Shown here piece after piece: positions 1-11,364 of a DNA stretch of 24,400 nucleotides (position 1 is the stretch's first letter; every line of letters begins with the position of its first letter). The notes below the pieces were generated by a model. It saw nothing but the letters and a program-made list of their open reading frames with translations, did no database searches and was not told the origin of the DNA. The stretch is from Smittium mucronatum (taxonomy: Eukaryota > Kickxellomycota > Harpellomycetes > Harpellales > Legeriomycetaceae): NCBI GenBank assembly GCA_001953115.1, contig LSSL01002706.1, forward strand, positions 1-24,400, given 5' to 3'. The translations under genes and the position numbers were made by a program.

Positions 1-3000
1 TCTTGGCAAATTTACGCTCCGTGTAACATCAACATTACATGAAATTAGGAAAATTAGGTCATTTTTAACATTTAATCATGAACTATCATTTATGGTATAA
101 TTTTTTATTATAAAATTTACACTGTTTAGTTCAAATTAATTAAAATTGGTGCAATTTTTTCCGTTTAGATTTTGGTAAATGTGATTATTTTTTTTCAATA
201 TATAATGTTCAATTTTCATTTATTCAATTTAAACTCTAATTTAGAATTGTATAAATTTAATATATCATTGTCAAAATCTAATTATTCTCTATTTTTATAA
301 TTTTTTTCGGATCAATTTCCTTGAAAAAAATTGTTAGAATATTCATAATAAAATCTAATTTTGTTAAAACGATTGGGAGACTAAATTAATCAGTCGCACA
401 AATTTTATTCTTAAAAATTTAGTAGATTAATTTAATCATTTATAATCTCAAAGAATATTATTCGATTTCCGGAAAACATAAAAAGTCTTTCTAAATTTAA
501 TTTTTTTAATTTTAATCTGCTTTTTAAAATATACTGATAACACTTAGTTTCAAATCAAGTATATTTTCTTATTTATTATATAGATGAATTTAGAAAATGG
601 ATAATTCATTAATTAGAAGTTCTCTAGGGATCATAATCATAGAATGAGTTTTGGGGGGAGGGGAGGGGCTTATTTTCACGAAAAAGCATAGAACCTCCAA
701 TTTTCTGATTTTTTTTTAAAATTTGTTTAAAAATACTATTATAATTTCATAGGTACATTTATTTATGGCCTATTCCCATTTTTTCATCTTATATCAACAC
801 TGGTTTCAATTATCTCCCCCGAAACACTCTAAATTCTACAAAAAATTTGCAGATGGATGACTGCTATAAAAATTTAAAATCTGCATATTAAATTTTAATG
901 ATTTTTGAAATTCAATAATTTTTATGACTTACCCAGTAACTACCCCTTAATGTAGTTAAATTTTCCGAAAATTCAAGCTAATTTTAATTATTGAAAATCC
1001 AAATTTACAATCATTTTGTTTTATTACTTAATAGATCACAACTAAATAAAAATATAAATCATATATATTGTCTGTTCAACCATTTTTTGAATATTAGATA
1101 GACTCCCACAGCAATTTTTAAACTTTTTTATTTATATCATCATTTTATCCAGAAAATAATGTCCTATTAGGATTTTTTTTTGTGATACTCAGCTAAAAAA
1201 TTTTATGGAAAAGATTAATTTTGATTATTACTCACAAATATCCTATATAACCACAAATATATTCAAATAAGTACTTATAAGGAATTAGTAAAAATTTGAA
1301 TATTGATATAGCTTATAGTTTTTTTTAGAAGTAATCTGATGTGTATTTATAAATAATCAGCGCAGATAAATCGTTAAATAGGCTATTTCATCTCTTTTAA
1401 TTTAAATAAATATTTGATTCTAATCCAATTTTTCGATGATTTAATATTTTTTTATTTTATGCGTTTCGATTTATTTTTTATATAAATAAACGGCATAAAA
1501 GTCATAAATTTTTTTATAAAATATCACAAAAAAATATCTATTATCATAATTAATATGTGTGTCAGATATGGGTTTTTTTATCTCAAACCCATTGATAAGC
1601 GAAAATTGAAGGTTTTCTAAAAGCTTTTTTTCCATCAATTTATATTTTTTTATTTCCATATACCATCTAAAATATTGCTAGTTTACTAAAATTTATTTTT
1701 TTTAAAATACATTTTTAACTTTATAAAATAAAAGTGAGTGATTATAAAGCCCTTTTAAAAGATTATTTATATCATATTTCCCATTTTTATAATGAAAAAA
1801 AATACTCTTCACCAAAATTTATCTTATGAGTAAAAAATTTTCTTAGATAAAATCAAATTAGAAAAAATAAATAAACTAAGAATAAATTATACCTAGTTAT
1901 ATTATGTATTTATACAGTAAAAACTGTTGAATAAAAGAAAAAAATATTAATTTTCTGATGTAAGAAATTGAAATTTACGTTTTTTGCACCATTTTTTATT
2001 TTAGTAAATCATTATTTTTTTCTTTTGCACCTTAATTACATATATCTCGAGATTTAGGATAGAAATTATACTTTAGATTTGAATTAATGTGTTTTTTTAA
2101 TTGGCAAGATTTATATTGCCGATATAAACTAAAAAGAATTAAAAATCTATTGTATTTTTTAAAATCTAATAAATTAGTTTATTCTTTATAATTGTTTTTC
2201 TAAAGATATTAATACTTATCAATTTTGATTTTACATATAATTCAAATAAAGATTTTTTAAAAAATTAATACTTTTTTCAATGCATATAAGATAAATAAAC
2301 AATTATTGATTTGAAAAGATGATTTATTAGTCACAAGATGAAAATTATTATATATCGAGTTAAATTTAAATCTGATATAGTAATTCTTGAATCTTATACA
2401 ATTAAAATAAAAAATTCTTCAAAAAATATACTTTCTTAAGATATATTCACTTTTTTATATATAATTATTATCAAAAAATTTAATTTCGTAATTTATTTTT
2501 TGTATATGAAACATCTAAACAACTGATTAATTAATTCTCATTGAAAAAAAAAGCTTAAGGTAGTTATTTCATCAAAAAAAATTTATACAATCCTAAGATC
2601 CTAAAATATTTATTTTTAGAAAGTGAAAAATAACGAGAAAACCAGCTGATTTCTATAAAAATTCACTTTAGGTGGTGATAAATTACACCTGATATATATT
2701 AGTTTAAAGTATTCATAATGGATTTCACTTGCTATTTCCAATCTAAAATCGTCAAAATCAGGAATTTTTTTTTTATATTGCGATATAATTGGCGTTAATT
2801 TGCGATGTTTTTCATTTTAAGTCACATAGAAGGATTTATTTAAGTTTTATGCACATTAAAAGCACATATTCGAGAAAATATTTTAAGTTTACACTCAAAA
2901 TTTTTCGATTTGCTATTCACTGAGCCATTTGGATCGAAAAAATATGCATTTTAATAAAAAATTTCCATATTGTTAGATCATTTTCAAATTATCAAGGACT

Positions 3001-3730
3001 ATTCAGTCATCTTTACCAACAATAATTTAGCATATATTATGCATGTATATTTTTTAACGGAATTTTTATTTTTTTCTGTGGTTATGATTAGATGGTTTCA
3101 CATTTTGAGTTTATAACACAGTTTTTTTAAATATCTTGCATATGTGTTCGCCTATATACCATTCAAGATTTGAATTATGATTTAATGAGGAAAAATATAT
3201 AAATTTTTAATATGTAAAAAATTGTAATGTGAACAAAATATAGCAAAATAGTTTTTATAAAATCTAATTTTATTTCTATTTAGGATCTGGCTTTTTCCAT
3301 GACAGCAGAATTTCAGTATTGGTAAAAATTGTATATATTTGTGGATTTAAGCTTGTATTGGTTTGAATTTAGCTTCAAATATAGAAAAAGCTTTATACTC
3401 ATAAAAAAAAATAGAAATCGGGCCCGAATTTTTCACTTTTTATTTTTACGCCGAAAGGGGAGTCAGAACGTTTAAAGAAGCCATATGCTAAGTATAAAAC
3501 TTTTGTTACTTTAAATTTTTGTTTTCATTTTTACATTCACCTATATTTTATTAAATATTTTGGATATCGAGTTATGTAACTATTTTCTTTTAGTATTTCT
3601 TTGCCTTTTAATATCGGTACGGACGATCAGGAACTTGCGATATCTATGATACCGTGTATTTCGTATTTAAAACATTTCATATTTATTTGACCAATCAGTA
3701 ATTTTATTTAGTTTTTATAGTATTTTAGTT
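1..3730. other. AT-rich region without supported genes
   Basis: I see no coding sequence, RNA gene or clear transposon here. Stop codons are dense in all frames and homopolymer A and T runs are frequent. The longest small open frame (1471-1659, minus) is made almost only of AT-rich codons (Lys, Ile, Phe, Tyr, Leu) and has no recognisable motif, so it is not annotated. The only compositional exceptions are a G-rich patch near 653-668 and a slightly GC-richer patch near 3420-3480, which could belong to the 5' part of the relic starting at 3731. Confidence 0.6.
653..668 (+). other. G-rich tract (G6-A-G4-A-G4)
   Basis: Three G runs of 6, 4 and 4, separated by single A residues, stand out in DNA that is otherwise mostly A and T. 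Only three separate runs are present, so a standard four-tract intramolecular quadruplex is not clearly possible. No gene is adjacent. Confidence 0.5.
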
Positions 3731-3913
3731 ATGGATTCGACCAATAGCACAGATTTATTTGAGAATAACAGCCCTGCTGTTCTAGAGATATTCAAATATA
3801 AAAATACGCCTAGGAAACCTTTGAAAATGTCTTCGACATAAAAATAAAAAGAAACAGATTATACAGAGTATATCATCGAAACTAAAACAGAAACTAAAAC
3901 AGAAATTAATTAG
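3731..3913 (+). pseudogene. Decayed plus-strand reading frame, unknown product (possible LINE ORF1 start)
   Basis: An ATG at 3731 opens a frame that begins MDSTNSTDLFENNSPAVLEI and runs 36 codons to a TAA at 3839. After Lys a second TAA follows at 3845, and the same frame then continues open to a TAG at 3911, ending in a Glu/Thr/Lys-rich stretch with a 12-bp tandem duplication (3881-3904). Both internal TAA codons sit where CAA (Gln) would give one continuous 60-residue frame, so they look like two C-to-T changes. The polar, Ser/Thr/Lys-rich composition would suit the N-terminus of a retrotransposon ORF1 protein, and a retrocopy-like 3' end lies downstream at 4608-4642 on the same strand. I do not recognise the protein; it may instead be a host gene relic or chance. 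Confidence 0.35.
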
Positions 3914-4284
3914 TTTTGGAGACCTATTATCTGCTCATAAAATTTTTTTTGATGATATTTGTAAGCCCCATATATAATTGGGTATCCTCTAACGAATAAA
4001 TACCTCAAGAGTTTATATATCTAAGACTTTCGGGGCACTGTCATAATATTTGATATAATTGACTCATTATATATAGTTTTTTTTTTCTTTTCACTAGTAT
4101 TATGAGAAAATTTCGTTCATAATAATAGACATAGCACAGAAATTCCTGATTTTTTGAATTTTTCATTTTTATTTTACCAGAATTATATTTTTCTGTTAAA
4201 CAGAACTAATATTTTGGCTATTTTTTTAACATTAGCTTCGAAATTTATTGTGATAACTAATTAGTAGACAGCTATAGGAAATTT

Positions 4285-4318
4285 TTATATTTATATTTAT
4301 ATTTATATTTATATTTAT
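4285..4318. repeat. (TTATAT)n microsatellite
   Basis: About five and a half perfect tandem copies of a hexamer (TTATAT) are visible. Ordinary simple-sequence repeat in AT-rich DNA; likely length-polymorphic. Confidence 0.9.
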
Positions 4319-4607
4319 GGTTATTGGGAACAAATTGCTTATTCTCTATACATTAAGTAGATGCTTTTTAATATCAATTTAGCTGTTTTGGATTTTGGAT
4401 TTTTTTCTGATCCCACCAATTTCCAAAACTCACTTGGTATTACATAAATACAAGGTAATTTTATATTAGATATATTAAAAAGAACAAATTTGATATCTAT
4501 CCGCATTGAACTCTGATAAGAGACATAGCAGTAGTTAAATTAATATTAATTTAGGATTTCCACTTGTTAATACTAGGATAATTTCAAGTTTTAATGTTGG
4601 CCAGTTC

Positions 4608-4642
4608 AATAAAGTGATTATTCCAAAAAAAAAAAAAAAAAA
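4608..4642 (+). mobile_element. 3' end of a plus-strand retrocopy: AATAAA plus (A)18
   Basis: AATAAA at 4608-4613 is followed after 11 bases by an uninterrupted run of 18 A (4625-4642). A polyadenylation signal just ahead of a genomic A tract is the usual mark of a 3' end made by target-primed reverse transcription (LINE, SINE or processed mRNA). The upstream body (about 3600-4607) would be the copied sequence and may include the relic at 3731-3913. I could not find a matching target-site duplication, so the 5' boundary is unknown. The orientation is opposite to the large LINE on the right. Confidence 0.5.
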
Positions 4643-4879
4643 TTCCCAGTTTTCAAATTTTTATTTTTATCATATAACAAGCTGTACTATTTCCCCTGAA
4701 AGCATTATCAGTATATTACTAGACAAAATTCCAACAGCTTTTAGAACCTTGATGATTTGGTTGTAAATAAATTTCATTTTTTTAGAGTATTGAAACTTAC
4801 CATTAGTTTTGATAGCATTTAATGGTTTATATTTAGCTATTACGCAAATAATTTACCATTTTTCCAAGTCTAAAATTTT

Positions 4880-5340
4880 TAGAATCTATTTCAGCAATTT
4901 TTTATCTGGAAATAAAATTTTTTGAAAGAGGTTTTGACTGCATCTTGAATACAGCTGACGTAAACAAAATCGCTTTTAATTTTACCAAATAATATCATTA
5001 AGACCTTTGGTGAGTACATTTAGAGTCGAAAAATCATCTATTAGTACGCTAAATTTAAAGCTGTTTATTAATTGATCTTTAGCCCATAGAATTCTATAAG
5101 TAATAATTTCTATCTTTATTTTGTCTCAATTTATAATGAATCCAAACTACACTCACTAATAACCTTCATACGATCTTCTATGTCTAGATTTTTATTGAAT
5201 ATTCGCCAATTTTTTCTACAACTGAACCCTGAATAAAAAATATGGCCAATAATTCTGCCAGTTTATCAGTTAATTTACCTTGAGCCTTCAGAATTAGTTA
5301 TTTGTGCTCCATGTTGGCATATTCATAGTCTAAAAAGAAA
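4880..5340 (-). pseudogene. Decayed minus-strand coding relic, product unknown
   Basis: Read on the minus strand from 5340, a frame containing DYEYANMEHK, one stop, then LILKAQGKLTDKLAELLAIF continues to about 5183. A one-base shift then gives NLDIEDRMKVISECSLDSL. Further down, separate stretches such as QLINSFKFSVLIDDFSTLN (about 5070-5010) and SDFVYVSCIQDAVKTSFKKF (about 4975-4915) stay open in other frames. The amphipathic, Lys/Glu/Leu-rich composition is unlike the random AT-rich codons nearby, which argues for a former gene broken by stops and frameshifts. It lies just downstream of the end of the LINE ORF2 and may be the ORF1 start of another same-strand element. I do not recognise a domain. 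Confidence 0.4.
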
Positions 5341-5773
5341 TTAGTTTGCACTATAATTTTTTTTTGCTCGAAGTTTTTATATAAACAATATAAAATAGCA
5401 GAAAAAAAATTGAAAAAAAATTGAAAATTTTCGAAAATTATCTCATCCTACACCTCTCCTCAACTATAGCGGCTCCGTAACCACTGGGAATTGGCTCAAT
5501 GGGACTGGGGATTCACTTATACTTTTTAGTACAAGTGATAATAAAAAACGGATGCCATAAAAAACTCTAGCTGTCTACAACTCAAAGTTTGTTCCAGTGG
5601 TGCCAGAGCGGAGCTGGCTTAAAGATTTTTTAGATCAACCCTCTTACCAAGTATTTTTATAACTATTTCTAACTGAAATTGATTGGTTAAGAAAAAAAAA
5701 TTAATGAAATTTTCAGATCGGTGCAATCAAAAAATCGCCCGATTTTTTGTGATTTGATCGAATTCCATCAGTT

Positions 5774-5830
5774 ACAGTCGAGAAATACGTAGCCAATAGT
5801 CTCTGGTACATTCTTACTGCAGTAGGGAAA
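5774..5830 (-). pseudogene. C-terminal Cys/His finger of the LINE (two ligands mutated)
   Basis: On the minus strand this reads FPYCSKNVPETIGYVFLDC. The spacing matches the finger at the right end of the window (CPFC-x9-H-x4-C) exactly, but the first Cys is Phe and the His is Tyr, so only two of four ligands remain. The VPET core is shared between the two copies. This finger type (zf-RVT-like) closes the ORF2 protein of many LINEs and is thought to bind nucleic acid. A TGA follows two codons later. Confidence 0.75.
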
Positions 5831-6633
5831 AAAAATTTGGAATTTTTTTGAGTTTTTTTCCTCTGTACGGTACAGAAGTCATCTATTTTTATTCTCCCAA
5901 TGTTTCAGAGACCCAATATCATCTCATTGTGCACGGAAATGAGATTTATCCAGTTTAATTAATTTTTTATTTTTCGATCCTGGGTCTGGTGGTTTATTTT
6001 GTATAGATTATTTTTTTAGTTTTCTTTCAGCAAATGGTTTGACAGTTATCTAGCTTCATTTTTTTCTCAATATTTTTTTGTTCATTTGGAGCTCCGCATA
6101 ACCAAGTGAACTTTTTTGCAGTAAGGAGGTTTTCGTTTAAATCAGATTTCCATGTTTTTGAGGTGGAAAATTTTAGATATTACGCCCACAGGCAGCTCTT
6201 GTCCTGATGAATAACTATTTTATTACCAATTATTCACTAATTCGACCCATGGCAGCGTTTCATCAAATTTTGGCTACTATTCTTATATATTTATCTATTT
6301 TTGTTTGGATGAGCTTGCAAATATCCTCAATCATACCGAATACCTCTCCACCTTAGCATCCTATAGGAATTAGCACGGTATCGGTGAATTTTAATTTCTG
6401 TGCTGTAGGCACATCTGACTGTTTTAAAAATCCATATGTCGCAATTTTTTTAAAAAAAACTTGTTTTTATTGTGCTTGATTGTCTCTTATACGTTCCATA
6501 GGAAATTCATCATATATACCAAGTGCTGGTACGAATCTTTTCTAGCTATAGCTTGTAATTGTATAGTTAGTTTATTTGGCCATCCGGAGCCTATATCCAT
6601 GACTCCACATTTTTTGGAATTTATTTTGATTTC

Positions 6634-7270
6634 CTAGGTGTCAGACCAGGCGTTAATTGTTTCTGATGATTTTTGTAAATTTTCTTTTGAAGTGGCCAAT
6701 AGGTCTACATAATCGGCTAAAAGCAGTCCAGGATTTTTTTTATTTAAATCAGGAACTTCTACTCCTATGATATCTTTAAAAACATCATTGATGTAGAAAT
6801 CGAATAGAACTGGTGAGGCTGGAAATCCTTGAAGAATCCCATATAGATATTTTGAAGATTTTGATACATCATATCCAGTACTGAAAGATATTTTCGGGTC
6901 CATTTATAGCCCATTGATGATGTTAAGAAGTTTCGCATCAATCCTTATTGATCTCAGCTTGTGAATTAGGGTCATATGAGGTAACATATCATACACCTTG
7001 CTGTATTATATATAAAATATCCAGATTTTTGAGTTTTTAATTTCCCTTCGTTTAATAAATTCATAAAGATTGGTTTCCTGGGCGGTCCATATCTCCAAAT
7101 TTCAGAACCCAGTCTGTTTCCTTACTATAATACCTTATTTATTATCAATTTCTGATAATTTGGTAAACAACATCTTGACCAACAGCTTAACTAGAAAAGG
7201 GATAAGAGATATTCCTCTGTAGCTATCTGGGTACACCAAATCCCTCTTTTTGGGAACAGGCACTATTATG
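6634..7270 (-). pseudogene. Reverse-transcriptase core of the LINE (catalytic motifs lost)
   Basis: The fingers-palm blocks appear in the usual order: PVPKK and YRGISLIP (fingers), motif A before KVYDMLPHM, then QGFPASPVLFDFYINDVF (motif B, normally QG-P-SP-LF), then motif C in PGLLLADYVDLLA. The motif A Asp, expected in F-x-D-Y-S-K-x-Y-D, is replaced by a TAA stop (about 7011). In motif C the expected A-D-D is A-D-Y. Two of the three metal-binding Asp positions are therefore gone, so no activity is possible. A TAA just before MDPKISF (about 6906) splits the domain. The family placement is confident; the clade is not. Confidence 0.85.
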
Positions 7271-8104
7271 CTGGTGGTAATAGGCAGTGTTATTTCCCCG
7301 AATTCTTACATTTAAAATACAATTTTTTTGATGGTTTTTGCCAAATTAGAGGTTGAAGTATTCTCTAAAACCAATTTTCATACCTCTAGGATTGAGATCG
7401 GATTCTGAAGCTTTTTTTTAGTGGTATAATTAAGCTCAGTATTTATTTCTGGCCAATTAATAGTATAGTTGCACTTTGAGATGTAGTCACCATCAATATG
7501 TAACAGGAATCCCCACTTGGAGGAGCTTCGACTATTTCAAGTAGTATCCATGGCAAATTTACCCAAGTTATTAGTCCATATTTCATTATTTTCATTATTA
7601 TCAGTGATTTTATTTTTGTTGTAATCGTATACATGACCATTTTCAAAGCTTTTAAATGCATTTTCAGTGCCAGATTTAATAAATTACCATATAATTTTGG
7701 AGTTATTCTATTCAAATTTTCAGATTTTTAATTTTTTTTTTTGGTATTTGATCTTTCGATCTACTTGAATTCAGTCTAAAGCGTCCGATTTGGCCATTGC
7801 GCAATCGATTTTGGACACTCTATTTTTTTAAAAAATTTTAATATCATTTTCCCGGATTTTTATTTTTTTGGAGTGTCTTGGTTGAAAAGACAGTTTGATG
7901 ATCATCTCCGATGGTAAAAACTAAACCTAGTCGATTATTTTCATACCATATGATGTCTAAGAGCTTAGAAAACAGCTCTGGTTAGACCCGATTTTGAGTC
8001 ACCTAGTACCTCAAATCGGTGCTGTTGATTAATCGGTCATTAATTACTGGAAATTTTGAATTTTTTGCTTTTTATTTTTTTTGAAAATTTTGAGGCAGTA
8101 GAAA

Positions 8105-8745
8105 TTACAGACCGCAGATATTGGCATGTGGTTGGATAAATCGAGCTTGCTATAAGAAAGGTAGCTTTTGGGTCTGCAGTTATATCCGGCATAGAGTATG
8201 TGATCAATCATGCGCCCAACAGTGTTTTGATTCCATCCCGATCATGCTTAGTTAGAGAATTTGGCCTGGTGGAGCCCAAAACCTAGCTTGAGATGAAAAT
8301 TAATGCGACCTGGGCATCCAAATTCAGGTCACCAAGTAAAATATATGATTTAAATTTTTTTGAAATTCAGCCTGGAGTTGTCCTACTGATAGCTTGAGCC
8401 TGAGTTCCACGCTCGTTATGTGGGCATTGGTAAGAAGCAGGGCGGACTTTTGGCTAGTGCTGGGGATTCCAGACACAGTAACGGCTATCCATGAAGGTTT
8501 GGACTTAAACCCGCTTAGTTCAAACCCTAAGTTTATTACCAGCTATCAGGAGCCCTCCTGTCACCTTTGGCAAAATTAGCTTTTGATTCGATAATGATGT
8601 AACCAGACAGGCAGCAGTGATATGGTTTTTTATTGAAAAAATTCTCCTGAAAGATGAGATTATCGGGGTTGTTGAGTTGCAGGAACAGTTCCTTCCCATT
8701 TTTAATTGAATTTATTCCCCAAAAGTTTTACGCCATAATATTGAA
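8105..8745 (-). pseudogene. AP-endonuclease domain of the LINE (broken)
   Basis: Hallmarks of the exonuclease/endonuclease/phosphatase fold can be followed across frames. The N-terminal Asn-rich start (NIMA, TAA stop, NFWGINSI) normally carries the first Asn of the active site. Next come KNGKELFLQLNNP, the catalytic GD-N block as GDLNLDAQ, and the terminal S-D-H motif, here SNHMPI. The Asp of the S-D-H motif, part of the catalytic Asp-His pair in the family, is Asn here. Stops and frame changes separate the blocks. The plus-strand open frame 8394-8579 is only the antisense of this domain. Confidence 0.75.
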
Positions 8746-8849
8746 CGCATCAAGGTTTAGAGGGTGTTTTTGGGGGTCATCTGGGTACCATGAGCATCTA
8801 AAACGGTTTTATTTTGAGACTTTTTGAGGTAATCAAAGTTGATTTTTTT

Positions 8850-11182
8850 TGCTCAATCTGATTTATTTGCAGGAATTCGGGACTTTTTTTGTGCCTGATC
8901 TTCGCGTTTATCGCAAATTCATCGCGTTTAATTTCTGATGCCGAAGAATCGAGTTTATGGCCATTTTTAGATACAATTTATTGCATCCAGTCGCCGTTAC
9001 GTTGTCTGATCTTCTGAAAGTTGAACTGAGAGTGCATAACAGTTATATTAATAATATAAGATTTTTATATAGTTTCTTTTTTGAGCTCCTGGGCGTTATA
9101 AACGAAGAAATTGTCGTTATTTACGCATTTGGGGGGGGGGGTTACCCTTTTTAGGAGATTTTTCGCGTTTTTGGATGTGATATTGATTAAATATCTTTTA
9201 TTTTTAAATTGAGTCATATGGGAAATCATTTAATTCAATTTGAATTACAATCTCAGAATCATCTGAATTAATTTGGTCTTGCGGTGGGATTTTAAGTAAA
9301 CGGCCTCCGTTTTTATCCGCTGCTGGATTTGCCAATATTCGATAATAATTGGGCTCTCCTCTAGAATTTTTCAAGTCCCATACATTAAAATTCAATATTT
9401 TAAACATATTATTGTTCGTAATATTTTAAAATCTAGTTTATAATTAGAGTTATTAGTACCAGATATATTCCGATTCATTAGTCGAAAAATAAATATTTTT
9501 ATTTCCTGTTCCAATGATATTTACTGATCGAAATTTCTTATTTTTTTCACAAAGAAATTTTAATTATAGAGATTTTTCAATTTTTTTGATTTCATACTTG
9601 GTAAGATTAATTTTTGAGTGGCCACACGAGCAAATATTATGCCTCCATTGGTTATTTCTTCATTTTATTTTATTTTACATGGAAATATCCATCCTCAAAA
9701 GATGAATTAAAAATACTAAAAGTTGCTTTAACTGCCACTTTTTTAGATCCTGTATGTTGGAATATAACATATATGTTTTTAATTTGTTTTTTTGAAGTTT
9801 TTTTAAAATTAAATTTGAATTCGTGGTCGTGTCATGGTATCCTATTATATTGATATTATCTTTAATTTAAATTAATCAGATCGGCTAAATTTGATCTTAC
9901 TGATCATTTGTTTCGCAGTCGGCTTTTATTAGATTTGGTTTCATAAGTATGTGTGCAATAAAGATATTTCTCCAGTTTAGTTATACCTATGGGGCTTTCT
10001 TCTTTAAAATTTGGTTAAATGATTCCTTCATCATATCAATACCTACATATGTTGAATATTTTTTCCTTTAGCCTTACCAAATAAAAGGACCTCGCCGTCA
10101 ATGACTTTGATATTTTTTGATATTATCTCCATAATTTTTTTTTGCGCGAGAGCCCTATAATTTCATCCACATAATTGCTTATTTTTTTTTTCATTTATAT
10201 TTGTAATATTAGCTACATTCATAGTGTTTTTACCATCTTTTCTATCTATATCAACCGATTTTTAAAATCCATTAGCTTTAGTCATTGATTTTTCTGTGGA
10301 TGAGGAAGCAATAAAGTTAATTATGGATTAAGGTATAACATATTTCATTTTTGGTAATACTTTAGGGACAATTTTTTCTCCAGTGGTCTTATTCCGATTC
10401 TTAATTTATGTATTCATTTATGAATTCAAATCAATAGAATTATTATTTTTTTCAAATTAAAATTTAAAAAAATTGAGGAATTCGGAAAGCTCTTTAGTAT
10501 TTTTTGTATGCATATTTCCAGTGCACGGTCATCTTACGATAACTTCATACCTCTTCACGGCCCTTATAAAAAATTTGCTTTCTCGCTCTCGTTTCAAGAA
10601 AGATGAGTATCTTTTTATAATTTTTTTCTTTTTTAAGCAGACATTTGTTCCCAAAAAGAAGAATATAGGTATCCTCATTTATAGCCTATGCACATATATC
10701 GCATATGTTCCAAGGGTTGAGAGTTGAGATTTGATAGTTCGAATTTTTCTCTTATTCCAGCTTTTTTAAAGTTATAAATCTTTATAACTACAAAATCTTG
10801 TTCGATTAAAACAGTTTGGTATAATTTAGATTTTTCCCCGCAATAAACAGATTTTTTAGACATTAGTTCATTGGCGTATTTTAATCAGCCCAGCCTAAAA
10901 TATGTTGTTTGAACTCTAGTGTCAGCACACCTTGAGAAATACACCCCATTCGATAAACTGATGACTACTTCAAGACCTTCAGCGTGACTAACCTGTAACT
11001 GATTCCATGGACAGTCTATTTGAAGGTCCGGTCCCACCAGCATATAATTTTTTCAATATACTCTGTTTAGAGCCATAAATTAGATTTTTTAAAGATAACT
11101 CAGAAAATGCGCTCATATCAGTTGAACCTTGGCTCGTATTTCTGTTTTTTTTGTAAAAAATTTTCCTCTTCTTATTTTTCAT
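8850..11182 (-). pseudogene. LINE ORF1-like relic
   Basis: From an ATG at 11182 a frame reads MKNKKRKIFYKKNRNTSQGS and stays open for 64 codons to about 10988. A neighbouring frame then carries GLEVVISLSNGVYFSRCADT and, after one TGA, joins the 62-codon stretch starting MSKKSVYCGEK at 10863 that ends at 10675. Further pieces lie at about 10690-10590, at about 10150-10050 (KVIDGEVLLFGKAKGKN), and at 9407-9204 as a 67-codon stretch containing NFNVWDLKNSRGEPNYYRI. The basic N-terminus and the position directly upstream of the endonuclease domain suggest ORF1 (RNA-binding, gag-like). I cannot see a convincing set of zinc knuckles or an RNA-recognition motif, so the assignment rests on position. 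An 11-G run on the plus strand (9131-9141) lies in its 3' part. Confidence 0.5.
9131..9141 (+). repeat. Homopolymer run of 11 G
   Basis: Eleven consecutive G in a very AT-rich window, within the 3' part of the ORF1 relic (C run on the coding strand). Such a run is prone to slippage and to sequencing-length error. Confidence 0.9.
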
Positions 11183-11364
11183 CTTAATTATTGTTGAATT
11201 TTATGTGTTTTTGTGTAGGCTTGCTTGCATATCTATCCTGGGTCCCAGGGAAATTAATTACTGCCCCATTTTGAATCCTAGCAATGGGATTTCTGGAATA
11301 ATTTCTCTTAATCAACTTAGTCCATAATTAGAGGATTAATGGTAATAAAATAATAGTTATAGGT

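Larger units (their letters stand above)
5440..8850 (-). pseudogene. LINE ORF2 relic: endonuclease, reverse transcriptase, Cys/His finger
   Basis: ORF2 would encode an endonuclease that nicks the target and a reverse transcriptase that copies the element RNA there. Endonuclease pieces run from about 8740 (NIMA, stop, NFWGINSIKNGKEL) through the GDLN block (YILLGDLNLDAQ, about 8352-8316) to IDHILYAG and SNHMPI (about 8215-8105). The reverse transcriptase follows: PVPKK...YRGISLIP (about 7262-7195), KVYDMLPHM (about 7003-6965), the 89-codon open stretch 6903-6634 with ILQGFPASPVLF and LLLADYVDLLA, then thumb sequence with EIKINSKKCGVMD and VLIPIGC...GGEVFGM (about 6400-6320). Damage includes TAG in place of a thumb Trp, TAA in the endonuclease start, and changed catalytic residues. 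Confidence 0.85.
5440..11182 (-). mobile_element. Full-length-like but inactive LINE (non-LTR retrotransposon)
   Basis: Read from 11182 down to about 5440, the order is: ORF1-like relic, apurinic-endonuclease domain, reverse transcriptase, then a C-terminal Cys/His finger. This is the standard order of endonuclease-bearing LINEs (R1/I/Tad/Jockey-type clades), and the length of about 5.7 kb fits a complete copy. All domains are interrupted by stops and frame changes, so the element is dead. The 3' boundary is a guess based on the last coding-like segment (EPIPSGYGAAIVEERCR, about 5505-5455). No poly(T) on the plus strand, which would mark the tail of a minus-strand copy, is obvious next to it. 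The 5' end lies close to the left end of the inverted-repeat element at 11374. Confidence 0.85.

Noticed and set aside
653..668. G-quadruplex
   Set aside because: Only three clearly separate G runs, so a stable four-tract fold is not supported.
8394..8579. Plus-strand open frame of 61 codons
   Set aside because: Antisense of the LINE endonuclease, whose motifs read on the minus strand.
9514..9853. Two overlapping plus-strand open frames rich in Phe, Leu and Tyr
   Set aside because: They lie antisense to the ORF1 relic and reflect T-rich composition; no motif.
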